From DATJGF01 sp035495315 (GTDB lineage Bacteria; Verrucomicrobiota; Verrucomicrobiia; Limisphaerales; UBA8199): a stretch of DNA of 64,000 nucleotides. Position numbers and translations under genes: made by a program. Below, piece by piece: positions 17,944-26,827 of this stretch (positions are counted from its first letter, which is position 1; each line of letters begins with the position of its first letter). The DNA lies in NCBI GenBank assembly GCA_035495315.1, contig DATJGF010000237.1, forward strand, positions 1 to 64,000, read 5' to 3'. The notes beneath the pieces are model-generated. The model saw only the letters and a program-made list of their open reading frames with translations, did not search any database and was not told the DNA's origin.

Positions 17944-18864
17944 CTAGGGGCGCGGATGGAATTTCCGGTGCACCTCGCGGAGACGGTTCCCTGCAACATG
18001 CGTGTAAACCTCGGTCGTGCTGATATTCGCGTGCCCCAGTAATTCCTGAATGACGCGCAAATCGGCACCGTGCTCCAGCAAATGGGTCGCAAAACTATGC
18101 CGGAGCATATGTGGAGTGATGTTACCCTCAAGTCCTGCGCGACGAACTCGTTGCTTAATGCGCAGCCACATGGTGACCGCGGCGAAAGGCGTACCGCGTT
18201 TAGTCAGAAAAACGTTGCCCGGTGAACGCGGCGTAACCAGCTTTGGCCGCGCCGCCTCCAGATACCTTTGCAGCGTCGCGACAGCTTTGCGCCCAACGGG
18301 AATCACGCGCTCCTTGTTTCCTTTTCCGATTACATTAATGAAGCCTGCTTCGAGGTGAAGTTGTTCCAGCCGCAAGGTACGGAGTTCGGCCAACCGCAGA
18401 CCCGAGGCATAAGCCAGCTCCAGAATTGCCAGATCACACAAGGTTTGCGGAGTCTCGGGTTCTTCGGGAGCCAATAATCTGTCAATTTGTTTACTGGTCA
18501 GCGCCTTCGGCAGGCGCTGCCATCGTCGCGGCAGCGACAAGTTTTCAGCAATATTGTTCGGCAGCAATTTTTCATTTTCTGCGAAACGATAAAAGGCCCG
18601 TAGCGCCGCTATTTCTAAATAAACACTTTCACTGCTAAGCCGGCGTGGCGAGTCCTTGGGTGCATCGGTCAGGGTGCGCCCTCGCTCATGCTCCAGAAAA
18701 TGCATTAAATGGCGCAGTTCAACGGACGTCCACGCGCTGATCCCCTGTTGTCCCGCCCAGGTGACGAACTTGTTGAGCAACGCCGCATAGGTGCGTTGCG
18801 TATGCTCCGCCTGGCCGCGTTCATGACGCAAGTGCTGGAGGAAGTCTTCGACGAGAGCTTGCAC
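17944..18864 (-). CDS. Tyrosine recombinase, XerC/XerD-like
   Basis: A 306-residue tyrosine recombinase. The N-terminal SAM-like DNA-binding domain occupies about residues 1-95. The catalytic domain shows the full set Arg157 (ASGLRLAEL), Lys181 (GKGNKER), His252 and Arg255 (HMLRHSFAT), His278 (LLGHAN) and Tyr287 (TEVYTH). Length and order fit the chromosomal Xer recombinases that resolve dimers at dif rather than phage integrases, and no phage genes are nearby. The start codon is GTG at 18864. Whether it is XerC or XerD cannot be settled from one copy. Confidence 0.93.
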   Translation of the reverse strand: MQALVEDFLQHLRHERGQAEHTQRTYAALLNKFVTWAGQQGISAWTSVELRHLMHFLEHERGRTLTDAPKDSPRRLSSESVYLEIAALRAFYRFAENEKLLPNNIAENLSLPRRWQRLPKALTSKQIDRLLAPEEPETPQTLCDLAILELAYASGLRLAELRTLRLEQLHLEAGFINVIGKGNKERVIPVGRKAVATLQRYLEAARPKLVTPRSPGNVFLTKRGTPFAAVTMWLRIKQRVRRAGLEGNITPHMLRHSFATHLLEHGADLRVIQELLGHANISTTEVYTHVAGNRLREVHRKFHPRP

Positions 18865-18913
18865 GACGAATTTCGCTCAAACTGTAACGCGCAATGACAG
18901 ATTGAAGAACAAG

Positions 18914-18937
18914 AAAGCGCCAGAGGACTGGCGCTTT
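18914..18937 (-). terminator. Intrinsic terminator of the NCS1 permease gene
   Basis: A perfect 10-base-pair stem (AAAGCGCCAG/CTGGCGCTTT) with a four-base loop, followed on the minus strand by TTTCTTGTTCTT. It lies 28 bases after the permease stop and before the recombinase start, so it probably separates these two transcription units. Confidence 0.8.
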
Positions 18938-18964
18938 TGAATATCCCAAGGTCCGAAGGCACTT

Positions 18965-20359
18965 TTAGGCGGCTGTCGCCATCGGCTTGACCGGTTCGGC
19001 GCCTTTGGCAGGCATTGGGATCACCGGCGAGAGCATGCCCATCTTCGCGCAGATGTAATAGACAACAGCGCCAACCACAAATGCTGCGACCGGCGCGCAG
19101 GGGATGTGCCAATCCGTTGGGCCGGGAATAACCTGGTTATAAATACCGACGATGAACCCAAGCAACCAGGCGATCCAACCCGCAGGGTTAAATCCTGCAC
19201 GGGGTCCACTCCAAGTACCGCCCGAAAGCAGGTAATCAACCACCATCGCCCCGACAATCGGACCGAAGGAAGCGCCGATTAGACCGAAGACGCTGGGCAG
19301 ACGCCCTGCCCAGCCGGTTATTGCCAGGATAATGCTTACGACGGCCCCGATGCCGACGGAGACAAACGGATTCACTTTGGGCATTGTAGTTTTGAAGCTG
19401 TTTGCGGCAATGAACGAGGAGAAGCAGGCACCTGGGAAAGAAGCCAGCGTGAGCCCGATCATGATCGCAGCGAAGACTCCCGGAGAGAGTTTTACTTTCA
19501 AAGCCGCGGTCATATTGACAGTCGTGGGGTCAATGATTCCGGCAGCACGGGCCCCAGCAACGGCGGCGACAGAAATGCCAGCGGTGAAGATGATGGCGAT
19601 GATAATCCCCACGATGCCTCCCATACTGACGTCGGCTTTATTGCGGTTACTGGTGCAAATATCCACGCCGGCGGCTCCCGCCGTAGCAAAGAAACCGACG
19701 ATAGCGCCGATCATGGCGAGCATAGCGGCAAGACCGCCACCAGAACCACCGGTCGCGGCAGCCGCTGGAGGCTGAGCGTTACCAGCGGTTCCAGCGAACA
19801 TCACCAGACCCATGACCAAAACCACCAATGGTATCAGAGGCAAATAGGTAGCAACTCGCGCGACGTATTGAATTCCTTTGAGCCCCACGAAGGCAGCGGC
19901 CAGAGTCCAAATAATGCACAATGGCGCAAATAGGCTTTTGGCGCCAAAGCCCTGGGCAAGGGCATCTGAAGAGAAATAAGCGTTAACGCCAAGCCAGCCA
20001 AACTGAAGCGCGCCCATGAGAAAACCTGGCATCAACAGACCGCCTACTGCCCCGAATGTCGAGGTGCCGACCACATAGAGAGGCAGCCCGGTTTTCATGC
20101 CCAAGAGGCCAGGAACGAGGTAAAACAAATAATGGCAGATGAGGGCGCCGATGACTACTCCAAGCAGAGTCGCGCCCAAGCCGCCGGTGGCAAGCCCGTT
20201 CTCAGACATCCGATCCCAGAAAGCAAACCACAGAAATATGCCGGCATACGTTTGGGCTGTCGTCTTGTACCACGGCGCCCGTTTGTCCGCGGGATTAGGC
20301 GTTGCGCTAATGATATAATCTGGAAGTTGCCCGGATGTAGGATTATTTGGATTGTTCAT
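18965..20359 (-). CDS. NCS1-type (cytosine/purine) permease
   Basis: A 464-residue membrane protein with about twelve hydrophobic segments. The early APWYKTTAQTYAGIFLWFAF and LGVVIGALICHYLFYLVPGL, and a Gly-rich middle (GNAQPPAAAATGGSGGGLA), point to the NCS1 cytosine permease/purine transporter family. It likely imports a nucleobase or related compound with Na+ or H+. No catabolic or salvage gene is adjacent, so the ligand is unknown. The frame opens 17 codons upstream at 20410, but the hydrophilic N-terminus beginning MNNPNNPTSGQLPDY at 20359 fits the family. A terminator follows at 18914-18937. Confidence 0.82.
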   Translation of the reverse strand: MNNPNNPTSGQLPDYIISATPNPADKRAPWYKTTAQTYAGIFLWFAFWDRMSENGLATGGLGATLLGVVIGALICHYLFYLVPGLLGMKTGLPLYVVGTSTFGAVGGLLMPGFLMGALQFGWLGVNAYFSSDALAQGFGAKSLFAPLCIIWTLAAAFVGLKGIQYVARVATYLPLIPLVVLVMGLVMFAGTAGNAQPPAAAATGGSGGGLAAMLAMIGAIVGFFATAGAAGVDICTSNRNKADVSMGGIVGIIIAIIFTAGISVAAVAGARAAGIIDPTTVNMTAALKVKLSPGVFAAIMIGLTLASFPGACFSSFIAANSFKTTMPKVNPFVSVGIGAVVSIILAITGWAGRLPSVFGLIGASFGPIVGAMVVDYLLSGGTWSGPRAGFNPAGWIAWLLGFIVGIYNQVIPGPTDWHIPCAPVAAFVVGAVVYYICAKMGMLSPVIPMPAKGAEPVKPMATAA

Positions 20360-20508
20360 AGCTCGGGTGTTGATTTGTGCTGGAACGAGAGGTGAGGCAG
20401 AGTTAAGCAACTGGCTCTGTCAGGCGATGGGGCCATCGGTTTTGACCCGTCATCGTGCCGACCTTTGGTTAAGCTGCACAGTTCCAAAGAGATGGCAAGC
20501 ATTAGGTA

Positions 20509-20539
20509 AGCATACCCAAATTCAAGCACCGCCTGTCAA
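20509..20539 (-). promoter_or_regulatory. Possible promoter of the NCS1 permease gene
   Basis: On the minus strand a consensus TTGACA is followed by TATGCT after a 19-base spacer, about 150 bases before the permease start. The spacer is longer than usual, so this is only a candidate. I recognise no riboswitch in the 150-base leader. Confidence 0.3.
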
Positions 20540-20617
20540 CGGAATTTTTAAGCTGTTCGTTTCAAAGCACCTATACTCGGAACCACCGGTTCAACAAGTC
20601 CTATTCTTTCACCGGCT

Positions 20618-22276
20618 TTAATCGGACTCGTGGAACTCGTCCTTACGATTTGTCTGAAAAGCCAACGCTCCCGTCGGGCATTGCTTAACGCATTCTGCAC
20701 CGACCTTTTGCAGGCCCTCCTCGATGGTATGATTGAGCGGCGCACCTATGCGCACGTCGAAGCCGCGGCCGATAAAGGTGAGGCCCAGCGGCTCTCGCGC
20801 CAATTCGGTGAGTTTCACGCAAATACCACACAGAATGCACTTGCCAGGTTCGAATACTATCCCACCGGGCTGAATATATTGTTCGAACCTCTTGCGCTCA
20901 GTGCGGAAACGGCTCGCATCGGCGCCATAAACCTGGGCATAGTGCTGCAGTACACAATTTCCCGACGAGCGGCAATCGCAATGCAAACAGCGAGCAGCCT
21001 CTGCGGCGGCCTCATTCTGGTTCCAGCCCGCGCAGCGATCGCATGGGACGACGCTTCCGCCGGTATTGGCTGTAGCGAGGAATTGCCGTAACTCACCCGG
21101 CTCGAGCCGTCCCATGACGCTGGAAAATACCTTCTCTGGGCGGCGCACTGGTTTTCCGTGCAAATATAAGTGGATGCACTCTGCGGCTGCGCGTCCGTCG
21201 GCCATTGCGCGGACCAACTGTTTAACCGGCTTCGCTGCCGCACCCGCAACGAAAACTTTCGGAATCGATGTTTGGCAACTATTAGGATCCGCTTTGAGGC
21301 ACGCGCCCGCCATGGGGAGACCCAGTCTAGGTGCGTCGGCCGCTTGAACCTCACCTATCGTAATCAGGATCGCGTCAAAACCTCGAGACAAGCCATCGAC
21401 TCTGACGTCTTCCCCTAACTCGACACCGAGTTTAAATTCGATGCCGAGGCTCGCCAAGCGGACAAGCTCATGGTCGAGGACTGCGCGCGGCAACGTGCCT
21501 TCGGAAATGCTTCGCAGACTGCCTCCCGCTTGGGCATTCCGATCAGCAACCGTAACAAAATGGCCTCGACGGTTCAGATAATAGGCTGCCGATAAGCCCG
21601 TGGGCCCGGCGCCGACAATCACCACTCTTTTGGCGGTTTTTGGCCGCCCTGTTCCGCTAAGTTGAGCTGCAGCAGAACTAACGAGCTCCGTCTCCTCCTC
21701 AGGAGGAGGGAGCCTCAATTCGGTGCCTGGTCCATTCTCCTCCTGTCTGGCTTCCCAATCCGTGACGAACTTCTCCAACTCGCGAATAGCCGCGGGGTCA
21801 TCCCAATTGCCGCGGCGGCATCCTTGTTCGCAAGGATGATGGCAAAGACGGCCGAGCACCCCCGCTAGCGGAAGAGCGCTGCGAATGGTCAGCACAGCCT
21901 CTCGCAAATCGTCGGAGTGGATCTGACGAAGCATCGCTGGAATATTCAGGCCCAATGGGCAAAGCCGGTTGCAGGGAGACAGGCAATCGCCCACATGATC
22001 ACTGAAAAGTAATTCGAGCGCGGTCTTCCGCGCTTCATGAACTTCCTCGGTTTCACTCTCCACCATCATGCCGGGCTGAACGACAGTTCCGCACGAAGGA
22101 ACCAGACGGCCATTGATTCTTACGAGGCAAACCAGGCAAGAATTCAGCGGTCCGCATTTTTGCAAATAACAAAGGGTGGGAATATCGATACCCAACGAGC
22201 GGGCGGCGTCGAGGACACTTGTTCCATGGGCCACACTCACCGAACGGCCATCGATGCTTAATGAGACTCGACTCAT
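20618..22276 (-). CDS. Fe-S flavoprotein: 2Fe-2S + GltD-like FAD domain without NAD(P) subdomain + ferredoxin
   Basis: A 552-residue cytoplasmic protein. Residues 1-75 are a NuoG/HoxU-type 2Fe-2S domain (Cys36, Cys47, Cys50, Cys62). Residues 95-175 are the GltD-type Fe-S helical domain (CLSPCNRLCPLG, LCHHPCEQGCRRG). Residues 215-375 hold an FAD Rossmann fold (VVIVGAGPTGLSAAYYL). After ILITIGE (304-309) the chain goes almost directly to TSIPKVFVAGAAAKP (336-350). The inserted NAD(P)H domain of GltD, with its second GxGxxA, is missing, and the usual GGD at the end is AGAAAK. Then come CDRCAGW, CLHCDC and a ferredoxin-like pair (CILCGICVK, CVKQCPTGAL). Pairing with the NuoEF-like fusion suggests a diaphorase partner. 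It is the last gene of the redox operon. I chose MSRVSLSIDG at 22276; the upstream open frame is repeat DNA. Confidence 0.85.
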   Translation of the reverse strand: MSRVSLSIDGRSVSVAHGTSVLDAARSLGIDIPTLCYLQKCGPLNSCLVCLVRINGRLVPSCGTVVQPGMMVESETEEVHEARKTALELLFSDHVGDCLSPCNRLCPLGLNIPAMLRQIHSDDLREAVLTIRSALPLAGVLGRLCHHPCEQGCRRGNWDDPAAIRELEKFVTDWEARQEENGPGTELRLPPPEEETELVSSAAAQLSGTGRPKTAKRVVIVGAGPTGLSAAYYLNRRGHFVTVADRNAQAGGSLRSISEGTLPRAVLDHELVRLASLGIEFKLGVELGEDVRVDGLSRGFDAILITIGEVQAADAPRLGLPMAGACLKADPNSCQTSIPKVFVAGAAAKPVKQLVRAMADGRAAAECIHLYLHGKPVRRPEKVFSSVMGRLEPGELRQFLATANTGGSVVPCDRCAGWNQNEAAAEAARCLHCDCRSSGNCVLQHYAQVYGADASRFRTERKRFEQYIQPGGIVFEPGKCILCGICVKLTELAREPLGLTFIGRGFDVRIGAPLNHTIEEGLQKVGAECVKQCPTGALAFQTNRKDEFHESD

Positions 22277-22436
22277 GTGGTAGTCCAAAGTCCAAAGTCC
22301 AAAGTCCAGAGTCCAAAGTCGGGTGCCGGATGTTTTGGTGCGACCCTGGTACCGCGTATCGATCCAATAGAATACCATTCACCCCAGTCGCCCGGTCGGG
22401 TTCCTGACTTTGGACTTGGGACTTTGGACTTTGGAC
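22277..22436. repeat. Inverted pair of heptamer arrays inside the redox operon
   Basis: From 22281 the 7-base unit AGTCCAA repeats about six times, one copy altered to AGTCCAG. From about 22407 the reverse complement appears (GACTTTGGACTTGGG, then ACTTTGGACTTTGG). About 80 bases of unrelated sequence lie between the arms. The transcript could form a long stem between the diaphorase stop (22446) and the flavoprotein start (22276). Confidence 0.85.
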
Positions 22437-22445
22437 GGCCTATTT

Positions 22446-24977
22446 TCATTTCACCTCTATCGCAGCTTCCGGACACACCCGGCGGCAGGAATCGCACCGG
22501 GTGCATTTGTCCAGGTCAATCGTATGCCGCACATAAGGAGTCATCGGAATAGCCTCAACAGGACAACGTTGAGCGCAGAGCGTGCAACCGTTGCATTTCT
22601 CGCCGACATAATAACCAATCAGCGCGGCACATTTACCAGCCGGGCATCGTCCGGCGAGATGGGCCTCATATTCTTCGCGGAAGTAACGCAATGTAGTAAG
22701 CACCGGATTGGGAGCCGTTTTGCCTAATCCACAAAGGCTCCCGGCGCCGACCTGGAGCGCCAATTTCTCCAGCTCATTCAAATCCTGCGCGCGTCCTTTA
22801 CCGGCACAAAGGCGGTCGAGGATGTCCAGCATGCGGCGTGTGCCGATTCGGCAGAATGTGCATTTGCCACAAGACTGATCTTGTGTGAATTGCAGAAAAA
22901 ATCGGGCCATGTCGACCATGCAAGCGTTGTCATCCAGCACCACCAGGCCACCGGACCCCATGATGGCCCCCACTTCTCGCAGTGAATCAAAATCCACTGG
23001 CGTATCTGCCAGACGCGCCGGCACGCAACCACCGGACGGTCCGCCGATCTGTACCGCTTTGAAGCGGCGCCCTGGTTTAACCCCGCCGCCGATTTCATCG
23101 ACGATTTCCCGAATCGTGGTGCCCATCGGGATTTCAATCAGCCCGCCGCGGCGGACGTTACCGGCGAGGGCAAATACTTTGGTGCCTTTGCTGCCTTCAG
23201 TGCCATAGGCGGCGAAACGTTCCGGTCCATGCCGCAAAATCCAAGGCACCATCGCGAGCGTCTCAACGTTGTTGATGATCGTCGGCTTTCCCCATAATCC
23301 CTTTTCAACGGGAAAAGGAGGACGCAGGCGCGGCATGCCACGTTGGCCTTCAATCGAGGCAATTAGAGCCGTTTCCTCGCCGCAAACAAAAGCGCCGGCA
23401 CCTTGCTTGATCGTAAGATGCAACCGATAGTCACTGCCCAACAGGTGGTCACCAATTAACCCACGCTGCTGACACAGTTTGATTGCTGCGCGAACGCGTT
23501 TAACCGCCAGCGGGTATTCGTGACGGATGTAGAAAATCCCTTCGTGGGCGCCTATCGCCACAGCAGCGATTGCCAGGCCTTCAATAATGCGGTACGGGAA
23601 GGATTCCAACAACATACGGTCCATAAATGCACCGGGGTCCCCTTCATCCCCGTTGCAAATGACATATTTGACCTCACCCGGTTGCTCCCTGGCGATTTTC
23701 CATTTTGCCCCAGTTGGGAAGCCAGCTCCGCCGCGACCCCGCAACCCTGAACGTTTAATTAAGCTTATGATTTGTTCCGGGGCGAGGGTGTCAGGCTCCG
23801 AGCCGGTGGCAGCTGTTTCAAGTTCGCCGTGATTATGAGGTTGAGAACTGGCGCATGTCGGGCTGCATTTCCCCCTTTCCCGTTGGGAGAGGGCCGGGGT
23901 GAGGGGAATTTCTACACGACGGTTTTCATTATCACGAGATGATGAATTCACGCCTGGCGCAACTTCCCGAACTCCCAAACACCTCGCCAGGGCCCGAAAT
24001 CCCGCATTAGAAATATATTCGTCGAGGTCGAGTGGATCAGTCCTGCCAAAGCCTTCAGTAGCGATGTGGACCTGTCGATCCAGAAACGCCGCTACGTCCG
24101 GTTCACGCAATTCCATCGCGGCAGTAGCGACCGGATCGACAGCATCATCCAGCAAGAGGGAATCCAAAGCGCGCGCGCACAATCGCGAGGCCCGCCGCCA
24201 TAACCCGCGCGGCCGGAAATGGCGCTGTACCAGTTTGCGCGCCTCCGCCGGTGCCAGGTCCGAATAAAATGCGCTCGGTTTGCCGGGCTGCACGACCTCA
24301 ATCATAGGCGTGCGATGGCACATGCCAACGCAGCCGACGCGCTTCACATTTGCCTGGACTCCTGTCTGCCGCACCGCTTCGGTCAAGGCGTGAAACATCT
24401 GATCGCTTCCCTTCGCCATGCAACAGGAGCCCAGTCCGATATGGATCTGTGCCACGTCAGGCAAGGACCTCAGTTCCTCTTCGGTCGATGCGATCCCGTC
24501 TTTATGGCGAGTTCTATCAAGGAAATCCCGAACGATTTTCGGCGCCTTCTCGGTTGCGACGTGTCCAAACGTAGTTTCTCCAATTCGGACGACCGGAGCC
24601 AAGGTGCAACACCCCAGGCAAGCGACCGGTTCGACGGTAAATTCCTCGCGCGGATCGGTATCTTCACCGGGCGGAATTTTTAGATAGCGGCGTAGCGCGT
24701 CCTCCACCCGATCCGCCCCAGTTACGTGACAAGCAGTGCCATGACAAACGCGAACCAGGTGCTGGCCCACTGGTCTATGTCGAAACATGTCGTAGAACGA
24801 AGAAACCCCAGTCACAGCGGCTGGAGTAATTTGCGTCTGCTCACAAACACGCAGCAATGCAGCGTCAGGTAGATACCCGTAGTGATCCTGTATTGCCTGC
24901 AAAATCGGGATCACCGCATCGGGCGTACGCCCGATGCGCTCCACAGCCTCTTCCACGTATGTCAGGTCCACCTTCAT
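22446..24977 (-). CDS. NADH diaphorase: NuoE + thioredoxin-like 2Fe-2S + NuoF + 4Fe-4S fusion
   Basis: An 843-residue fusion. Residues 1-155 are NuoE-like, with 2Fe-2S ligands Cys78, Cys83, Cys120 and Cys124. Residues 175-255 are a second thioredoxin-like 2Fe-2S domain (GLGSCCMAKGS, VGCVGMCH). After a 60-residue low-complexity linker, the NuoF domain starts near 390 with SGLRGRGGAGFPTGAKW (FMN/NADH binding) and carries the N3-type cluster motif SCGKCTFCRIGT near 700. The last 45 residues are a two-cluster ferredoxin (CNGCTLCAQRCP, CTRCDSCRRVCP). The layout matches the NuoF-like subunits of soluble hydrogenases and formate dehydrogenases, so NADH oxidation or NAD+ reduction is the likely reaction. 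No hydrogenase or formate dehydrogenase subunit is nearby. The linker contains a dispersed repeat read in frame. Confidence 0.93.
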   Translation of the reverse strand: MKVDLTYVEEAVERIGRTPDAVIPILQAIQDHYGYLPDAALLRVCEQTQITPAAVTGVSSFYDMFRHRPVGQHLVRVCHGTACHVTGADRVEDALRRYLKIPPGEDTDPREEFTVEPVACLGCCTLAPVVRIGETTFGHVATEKAPKIVRDFLDRTRHKDGIASTEEELRSLPDVAQIHIGLGSCCMAKGSDQMFHALTEAVRQTGVQANVKRVGCVGMCHRTPMIEVVQPGKPSAFYSDLAPAEARKLVQRHFRPRGLWRRASRLCARALDSLLLDDAVDPVATAAMELREPDVAAFLDRQVHIATEGFGRTDPLDLDEYISNAGFRALARCLGVREVAPGVNSSSRDNENRRVEIPLTPALSQRERGKCSPTCASSQPHNHGELETAATGSEPDTLAPEQIISLIKRSGLRGRGGAGFPTGAKWKIAREQPGEVKYVICNGDEGDPGAFMDRMLLESFPYRIIEGLAIAAVAIGAHEGIFYIRHEYPLAVKRVRAAIKLCQQRGLIGDHLLGSDYRLHLTIKQGAGAFVCGEETALIASIEGQRGMPRLRPPFPVEKGLWGKPTIINNVETLAMVPWILRHGPERFAAYGTEGSKGTKVFALAGNVRRGGLIEIPMGTTIREIVDEIGGGVKPGRRFKAVQIGGPSGGCVPARLADTPVDFDSLREVGAIMGSGGLVVLDDNACMVDMARFFLQFTQDQSCGKCTFCRIGTRRMLDILDRLCAGKGRAQDLNELEKLALQVGAGSLCGLGKTAPNPVLTTLRYFREEYEAHLAGRCPAGKCAALIGYYVGEKCNGCTLCAQRCPVEAIPMTPYVRHTIDLDKCTRCDSCRRVCPEAAIEVK
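23868..23912. repeat. Palindromic repeat inserted in frame in the diaphorase gene
   Basis: CCCTTTCCC (23873-23881) and GGGAGAGGG (23885-23893) form a stem with a three-base loop; GCCGGGGTGAGGGG follows. Read in the gene's frame it gives EIPLTPALSQRERGK, residues 356-370. Such Leu-Thr-Pro-Ala-Leu-Ser strings arise when a widespread class of dispersed repeats lies in coding DNA. It falls in the linker before the NuoF domain, where an insertion would be tolerated. Confidence 0.75.
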
Positions 24978-25057
24978 TCAATGACCCCAGCAACGCACAA
25001 CGGGAGGACGATTAACCTTCCCTTGTTGTATGCTTTTGTGGCCAGCATCTGAGTCAC

Positions 25058-26827
25058 CTATTTAGGCGCCTCTCCAAGGCACCATATGTTAGTCACGCCA
25101 CGCATAATAATCCGGCCATCCATAAATGCCGGGCTGGCGTGGAAGATATCCCCCATCTCGGTCCGGTACAATTCTTTGAATTGAGGAGCGGCTTCGACGA
25201 CAATCGCTGCCCCTTTTTGACCAAACAGATACAGGCGGTTGCCGGCAATTCCAGGGGATGCATGAAACTCCATATCGTAATCGTGTTCCCACAATTTCTT
25301 TCCGTCCTTGGAACTGAAGCAGGTCAGCATCCCGGAGGTCGTTATCGTGAATACCAATTCGCCGTTGCTGATCGGGCTGGTTACGTCGGGCACGTTCTCC
25401 TCGGTTGTCCAAGCCACACCGCTCTTTGTGATATCGCCCTGGCTATTCGGCCGAATGGAAAAGACCTTATCCGACGGGCTAACGGCAATCACCAACCCGC
25501 CGCCATAAACGGGAGAGGGTGTAATCTCGCCGTTGAGTCCTTCCAGCCGCCACAATTCTGAGCCGTCATTGGCGGCGTAGGCAATGACCCAAGGCACGGC
25601 CAGCGTGATTATCTGTTGCTTGCCCGCCGCTTCAATGACAATGGGGGTAGCCCATGAGCTGCCGACCTTGCGCGGGCGTTGCCAAAAGATCTGTCCGGTG
25701 GCTCCGTCCAGGGCGTAGAGCTTGGATTTGTTCTCCTCGCTTTCACCCTGATCCAGTTGGAGAACCAGTTTGTCTTTCCAGGTAGCCAGCGAAGTCGCAT
25801 ACCCATAGGGATTTTTCAGCGGACCAAAGCTCTTCGACCAAACCGGCTTGCCTTCAAGGGAGAAGGCAGCAACATCGCCATTGGCAAAGATGACGTAAAC
25901 GCGGCGACCATCGGTTGCCATTGAACCGGCGGCATACCCGGTCGTATCCGGGATTTCCAACGCCTGCGTTGGACTACCGGGGACGTTCGCGACCGCTTGG
26001 TGCCATTGCATTTTACCGGTCTTGGCATCGAGGCAAAAAACTTCCCGCGTGGTGGCGTCGCCTCCAGAGAAAAAGATTTTTTCTGCCCAGATAATCGGTG
26101 AGTTGAAGCCTTTGGCCGGCACAGGTGTTTTCCACGATATGCCTGCCCCGCTCTTCGCGTCCCATTTTTGCGGGGCGTTCGTGAAACTTGAAACGCCGCC
26201 GCCCTCTGGACCGCGGAAGCGAGGCCAGCTGAGTTTCATTTCGGCGGAGCTCGCCACGTCCGAAGACACGACCGGAGCACCAGAATCCGCGATCTTGTCG
26301 ATGTCCGCGGTCCGCTGTGGCAATGCCGTGTTGGTCCCCAAACTTAACAACAAAAGGAATGCGCCCACGGCCAACCCGGCGAGTGCGACCGATTGGCGAG
26401 CCAGTTTTGCCTTCCCAGGCACATCCGAAACTGCAGCGAATTTCGCAGCGGGCATTGGGGATTGCTTGTACAATCGTACGATCCGGACCGCCGCGACCAC
26501 CAGAACCGCGGTGCCGACCAATAAAAGATAAGTACCTGAATGCATTTGTGATAGCCGGCGAAAATACTCTTGGCGCTGCTTCAAATCCAGTTCACGGATC
26601 AGCTTTTTGGTTTGCTCGTCTAATGGATTGAGCCGGAGTTGTGCTTTCGCGTCTGTTAGTTCAGCAGATTTCAGAATCTCGGTCGGCCGCGATTCGAGAT
26701 GGCTCGTGAGAAGTGTCGCCCCAATGACGAACGAAAAAGCCCCGGCAATCCAGGCTATAATCCACCACGGCCGCGCAACTCTCTTGGCGCGCTCGCGTAA
26801 CTGTTGATTATCTTCTGGCGAGTTCAT
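25058..26827 (-). CDS. Membrane-anchored PQQ-type beta-propeller protein
   Basis: A 589-residue protein. Three membrane segments lie at about 22-45 (WWIIAWIAGAFSFVIGATLL), 85-105 (YLLLVGTAVLVVAAVRIV) and 137-155 (ALAGLAVGAFLLLLSLG). A large PQQ-repeat beta propeller follows from about 200 (WPRFRGPEGGGVSSF, VFCLDAKTGKMQWHQ, LYALDGATGQIFWQR). This is the outer-membrane BamB/WD40-like propeller type often found in Planctomycetota and Verrucomicrobiota. Genuine PQQ binding is not shown; many such propellers bind no cofactor. The start is uncertain: an upstream GTG at 26863 has a good GAGG site, while the ATG at 26827 overlaps the previous gene less. It lies inside the redox operon, 80 bases before the diaphorase gene. 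Confidence 0.82.
   Translation of the reverse strand: MNSPEDNQQLRERAKRVARPWWIIAWIAGAFSFVIGATLLTSHLESRPTEILKSAELTDAKAQLRLNPLDEQTKKLIRELDLKQRQEYFRRLSQMHSGTYLLLVGTAVLVVAAVRIVRLYKQSPMPAAKFAAVSDVPGKAKLARQSVALAGLAVGAFLLLLSLGTNTALPQRTADIDKIADSGAPVVSSDVASSAEMKLSWPRFRGPEGGGVSSFTNAPQKWDAKSGAGISWKTPVPAKGFNSPIIWAEKIFFSGGDATTREVFCLDAKTGKMQWHQAVANVPGSPTQALEIPDTTGYAAGSMATDGRRVYVIFANGDVAAFSLEGKPVWSKSFGPLKNPYGYATSLATWKDKLVLQLDQGESEENKSKLYALDGATGQIFWQRPRKVGSSWATPIVIEAAGKQQIITLAVPWVIAYAANDGSELWRLEGLNGEITPSPVYGGGLVIAVSPSDKVFSIRPNSQGDITKSGVAWTTEENVPDVTSPISNGELVFTITTSGMLTCFSSKDGKKLWEHDYDMEFHASPGIAGNRLYLFGQKGAAIVVEAAPQFKELYRTEMGDIFHASPAFMDGRIIMRGVTNIWCLGEAPK

Noticed and set aside
17944..18864. Integrase of a genomic island
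   Set aside because: No tRNA target, attachment repeats or mobile genes adjoin it, and its length and motifs match chromosomal Xer recombinases.
22277..22378. Upstream extension of the flavoprotein to 22378
   Set aside because: The extra 34 codons read heptamer repeat DNA (LWTLDFGLWTLD); the conserved domain starts at 22276.
20618..24977. Assignment as a soluble hydrogenase or formate dehydrogenase locus
   Set aside because: No NiFe, FeFe or molybdenum catalytic subunit or maturation gene is present in the window; only the diaphorase part is seen.
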